A stretch of 9,865 nt of DNA from contig JAOZKS010000011.1 of NCBI GenBank assembly GCA_029935255.1, positions 9,616-19,480 on the forward strand, in the 5' to 3' direction. The position numbers and the translations under genes were made by a program. The DNA comes from Pontiella sp. GTDB taxonomy: Bacteria > Verrucomicrobiota > Kiritimatiellia > Kiritimatiellales > Pontiellaceae. Below, piece after piece: positions 7,573-9,865 of the stretch (position 1 is its first letter; each line of letters opens with the position of its first letter). The notes below the pieces were generated by a model that saw only the letters and a program-made list of their open reading frames with translations, was not told where the DNA came from and searched no databases.

Positions 7573-8123
7573 AAAGAAACCAACGCTTCGTGAAGTTCGC
7601 AAAGCGGAAGCCCAACCACATTCGTATACGACCCGCTGATGGATCGCACCATGTGCGCCGCACCGCCCTGGATCGCATAGGCTCCCGCCTTGTCCAGAGG
7701 GTCGCCCGTTGAAATGTAGGCCTCGATTTCCGCCTCTTCCAGGCTTCGAAAAACCACTTGGGTCGTGACGGAAAAAACGACCGAGTGTTCTACATTCTTC
7801 ACGCATACGCCCGTAATAACTTTGTGTTCACTTCCCGAAAGCAACTCGAGCATCTCCTTTGCGTGGGGGGCATCGGCAGGCTTTCCAAGAATTGAATCCG
7901 CATGCACCACAATGGTGTCGGCGGCAATCACCACACCATCGGCCTGAACCGCGTAGGCTTTCTCCTTCGCCATGCGTTCCGCAAAGGCCCGTGGGGTTTC
8001 GTCCGCCAAGGCCGTTTCGTCCACATTCGGCACGAGAATCTTGAAATCCATTCCGAGGGTTGCCAGCAGTTCGCGGCGGCGAGGGGATGCACTGGCAAGG
8101 ATGAGCGGGGCTTTCTTTTTCAT
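7569..8123 (-). CDS. maf: Maf family nucleotide pyrophosphatase (dTTP/UTP type)
   Basis: A 184-residue cytoplasmic house-cleaning enzyme that hydrolyses nucleoside triphosphates, chiefly dTTP and UTP in the YhdE-like branch, to monophosphate and pyrophosphate. It has full family length. Signatures are LASASPRRRELL (9-20), VDE (34-36), VVIAADTIV with catalytic Asp69 (64-72), GKP (80-82), KVITGV (101-106), DKAGAYAIQG with Gln152 (144-153) and SGSYTNVVGLPL (163-174). The IQG reading rather than a Glu at that place favours the dTTP/UTP branch over the YceF branch; this is knowledge of the family applied to one residue. The ATG at 8123 fits the conserved N-terminus, although no Shine-Dalgarno is visible. 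It is the first gene of the - strand run and is divergent from the pyruvyl transferase gene. Confidence 0.95.
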   Translation of the reverse strand: MKKKAPLILASASPRRRELLATLGMDFKILVPNVDETALADETPRAFAERMAKEKAYAVQADGVVIAADTIVVHADSILGKPADAPHAKEMLELLSGSEHKVITGVCVKNVEHSVVFSVTTQVVFRSLEEAEIEAYISTGDPLDKAGAYAIQGGAAHMVRSISGSYTNVVGLPLCELHEALVSF

Positions 8124-8186
8124 GTACGGGAGATTATGTGTAAAAGCGGGCTATTAAAAGCACCTTTTGCGTGGCATAACGAGTCC
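8124..8186. promoter_or_regulatory. Divergent intergenic region between maf and pyruvyl transferase
   Basis: These 63 bases must hold the start signals for both divergent genes unless promoters lie inside them. On the - strand CATAAT (8138-8133) resembles a -10 box for maf, but no good -35 box lies 17 nt upstream of it and the leader would be only a few nt. On the + strand TATTAA (8152-8157) is a weak -10 candidate. TAAAAGC occurs twice (8141-8147 and 8155-8161 with a one-base variant at its edge). Neither ATG has a convincing Shine-Dalgarno. Confidence 0.3.
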
Positions 8187-9392
8187 ATGAAGATTCTTCT
8201 GGGCGGTGTCCCCTTTGGGCGCAACAATGTCGGCGACGAAGCCATCCTCGAATGCGTGGTCGGGATCCTTCGGGAGATTTGCCCCGCCGCCGAAATAACC
8301 GTTAGTACCGATGCTCCCGAAAGAACCGCCGAAAAACTAGGCGTGCAAACCGTTCAGCTTTTTGGTTTCGAGCCCGCCTTCAGCCAGACGCTGATGGAAG
8401 AACGCATCGCCGACGCCGATGTGTTCATTTGGCCGGGAGCCACCGGCCTGTCCGACTATCCCGAAATCCCCCTGAGCATGCTTGAAATCGCCCATCGAGT
8501 CGGCACCAAGACCGTGGTGTGGGGCGTGGGCATGAACGACAAACTAAACCCCTTCATCTATCGGGTGTTGCCCGGGAAACGGCGCGTCCTGCTGACGGTG
8601 CTGTCGTGGCTCGCCCTCGGGCGCATCCACTTTGTCCGGCGGCTGGAAAATCAATCCGAAGCCCGCGCCCGCAGTAAGATTGTTGAGCAACTCAACCAAG
8701 CCGATCTCGTGGTTCTCCGCGATCCTGAAACCCTCGCCGCCGTGCATGCCTGTGGCGAAGTTCCCGCCGCCATCGTCGGGGCCGACTCCGCCGAATTGCT
8801 CGTTCCCGAGGTGTGGGAACATATTTCGCTGTCCTCCGAAGCACAACGCATTCTCGATTCGGACCGGTGCAAGATAGGCCTCTGCATTTCCGCCCAGCGC
8901 CAGCTCGTGCATGAGCAGGCGTTGATCGACTTCCTCGATCGCCTCGTTGACGGCCAGCATCAAATCGTCTTCCTGCCGATGAACCACGAAACCGATGCGG
9001 ACTTGATGGCCGACCTACGCGAGCGAATGAAAAACCGCACCCAATCCGTTGTGATCGAGGGGCGCCGGGAGCCTCGGGAGGTTCTGGCGATTGCCGGTCG
9101 GTTGGATCTGGTGATCAGTAGCCGATTGCACCTGCTCATTCTAGCCTCGATTTTGCATGTTCCAATCATTGGAATCAGCCGAGGCTCAAAGGTGGATAAC
9201 TTTCTGGCCCCATTCGGCTATGTCACCGCAGGTACCGTGGACGAGTGCGACTTCGACCACATGCAAAGCGAGCTCAACCGCCTCATCGACAGTCGAGCCG
9301 AATTCCAAGAGGTCAGCACGGCGGTGCATGAAATGCTCCTCCAGCGGTTGGAAGAAGCCAAGGTCAAGCTTGCCCAAGTGCTACAGGGCTGA
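8187..9392 (+). CDS. Polysaccharide pyruvyl transferase family protein
   Basis: A 401-residue protein of the CsaB/WcaK-type family, which transfers pyruvate from phosphoenolpyruvate to sugars of cell-surface polysaccharides as ketals. The N-terminal MKILLGGVPFGRNNVGDEAI (1-20) matches the family's GxxNxGDEA start. The middle has TVVWGVGMND (109-118) and ADLVVLRDPETL (172-183). The C-terminal half has KIGLCISAQ (229-237), IVFLPMNHETDADL (260-273) and the signature DLVISSRLHLLILA (307-320) followed by VPIIGISRGSK (325-335), where SRLH and the late Lys are conserved. The segment around 79-89 (VFIWPGATGLS) departs from the usual GGG motif. The frame is open back to 7902, inside maf, and an ATG exists at 8136. 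The ATG at 8187 is chosen because the conserved motif starts there. No glycan cluster adjoins it, so the substrate is unknown. Confidence 0.88.
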   Translation: MKILLGGVPFGRNNVGDEAILECVVGILREICPAAEITVSTDAPERTAEKLGVQTVQLFGFEPAFSQTLMEERIADADVFIWPGATGLSDYPEIPLSMLEIAHRVGTKTVVWGVGMNDKLNPFIYRVLPGKRRVLLTVLSWLALGRIHFVRRLENQSEARARSKIVEQLNQADLVVLRDPETLAAVHACGEVPAAIVGADSAELLVPEVWEHISLSSEAQRILDSDRCKIGLCISAQRQLVHEQALIDFLDRLVDGQHQIVFLPMNHETDADLMADLRERMKNRTQSVVIEGRREPREVLAIAGRLDLVISSRLHLLILASILHVPIIGISRGSKVDNFLAPFGYVTAGTVDECDFDHMQSELNRLIDSRAEFQEVSTAVHEMLLQRLEEAKVKLAQVLQG

Positions 9393-9865
9393 AAGATACT
9401 GCGCAATTTCTTCCGCAGAGGTGTCCGGAGTCAGCAACTCCCGCAGGTCGAGCTGGGCCTGGATGGCTTTGCGCACAGGCTTTAGCAGCTTCAGCTTCCC
9501 AATGAGCAGACTGCCGACAAAATGCCCGTCGCGGAACATGAACATCCGGTACCCGCCATCGGCATGATCCTCAATCATCCGGTAACTGCCGTCGGTCGGG
9601 GTGGTGACCCCGATACTCAGCATGGGTTTCCCCAGCACCTTAAGTAAGTGCGACCGGGGGATTCCTCCAAATTCCGTCGGCACGCCAGCCGCATTCATGC
9701 CGGCAATTTTACCTTGGTACATGGCCGGCGACCACGCTCCATAAAGCACCCCGCCGTGACCACCACCACATCGGCCGGGATCAGTTGGCCGCGCTTCAGG
9801 CGAACTCCGGTCGCATCACCACTTCAATCTCCTTAAAGTCCAAAGCCTTCGCATCACAGATTGGG
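9381..9865 (-). pseudogene. Broken FAD/NAD(P)-dependent oxidoreductase (pyridine nucleotide-disulfide type), partial at window edge
   Basis: The visible part corresponds to the C-terminal half of a rubredoxin-reductase/NirB-like flavoprotein, but it is split over three frames. Frame one runs from the window edge to a TGA at 9798-9796 and contains ALDFKEIEVVM. Frame two gives TGVRLKRGQLIPADVVVV, matching the conserved strand before the NAD domain's end. Frame three, open from about 9758 to the TAG at 9381, gives HGGVLYGAWSPAMYQGKIAG and continues as the C-terminal interface domain through MFRDGHFVGSLLIGKL to LSAL. The roughly 40-50 residues normally between PADVVVVxxG and the GDxAE...YGAW block, including the FAD-binding GD motif, are absent. 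A GTG at 9749 could open a 122-residue frame, but that fragment lacks cofactor sites. The 3' end overlaps the convergent pyruvyl transferase gene by 12 nt. Real decay and assembly error near a contig end are both possible. Confidence 0.75.

Noticed and set aside
7902..8186. N-terminal extension of the pyruvyl transferase to 7902
   Set aside because: It would overlap maf antisense by over 200 bases, and the family's conserved start MKILLGG begins at 8187. The ATG at 8136 remains a minor alternative.
8544..8987. 147-codon open frame on the - strand inside the pyruvyl transferase gene
   Set aside because: Fully antisense to a conserved family protein and without recognisable features.
9381..9749. 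Stand-alone 122-residue gene starting at GTG 9749
   Set aside because: It begins inside a conserved block of a larger flavoprotein whose preceding block is visible in another frame, so it is better read as a remnant.
1..9865. CRISPR arrays, tRNA genes, transposons or phage genes
   Set aside because: No regularly spaced repeats, tRNA-like cloverleaf, transposase, integrase or terminal inverted repeats were seen on either strand.

Overview
The window reads as a chromosomal stretch from a free-living Gram-negative bacterium with moderately GC-rich DNA. The mix of DUF1189 membrane proteins, PAS-rich sensor proteins ending in an 'ERFN...GRE...ELKAE' coiled coil, and several starts without a clear Shine-Dalgarno would suit the PVC superphylum (for example Kiritimatiellota). 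That placement is an inference from protein style, not from a marker gene. No tRNA, rRNA, insertion sequence, integrase or CRISPR array was seen.

Layout. Bases 4-30 hold an intrinsic-terminator hairpin whose T-tract lies on the + strand. From 33 to 8123 seven genes run on the - strand. In transcription order these are maf (dTTP/UTP pyrophosphatase), a three-PAS membrane sensor, a two-helix sensor with an extracytoplasmic domain, a hybrid histidine kinase with two receiver domains, two tandem DUF1189 membrane proteins, and deoC (deoxyribose-phosphate aldolase). Successive gaps are 36, -4, 21, 93, 107 and 26 nt. The three sensory genes are therefore tightly coupled, the DUF1189 pair is more loosely spaced, and deoC follows the second DUF1189 gene closely. 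On the + strand, divergent from maf, a polysaccharide pyruvyl transferase family gene occupies 8187-9392. It meets, tail to tail with a 12-nt overlap, a broken FAD/NAD(P)-dependent oxidoreductase gene that runs off the right edge.

How it fits together. The most interesting part is the sensory block 2587-7532. Two membrane proteins carry sensing modules but no kinase, receiver, GGDEF or other output domain. Both end in nearly the same 35-40 residue coiled-coil tail. Directly downstream, in the same transcription unit, is the only protein with kinase chemistry, and its own linker carries a diverged version of the same ERFN segment. This suggests a distributed receptor in which separate sensors dock on one hybrid kinase through matching coiled coils. 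No HPt protein and no DNA-binding response regulator is encoded here, so the phosphorelay output must lie elsewhere. maf and deoC are household nucleotide-metabolism genes with no obvious link to the signalling block.

The right end carries a decayed gene. Homologous protein segments appear in three different frames, and the stretch expected between two conserved blocks is missing. This can be explained by a deletion at a short repeat plus a 1-nt frameshift, or by poor assembly near a contig end.
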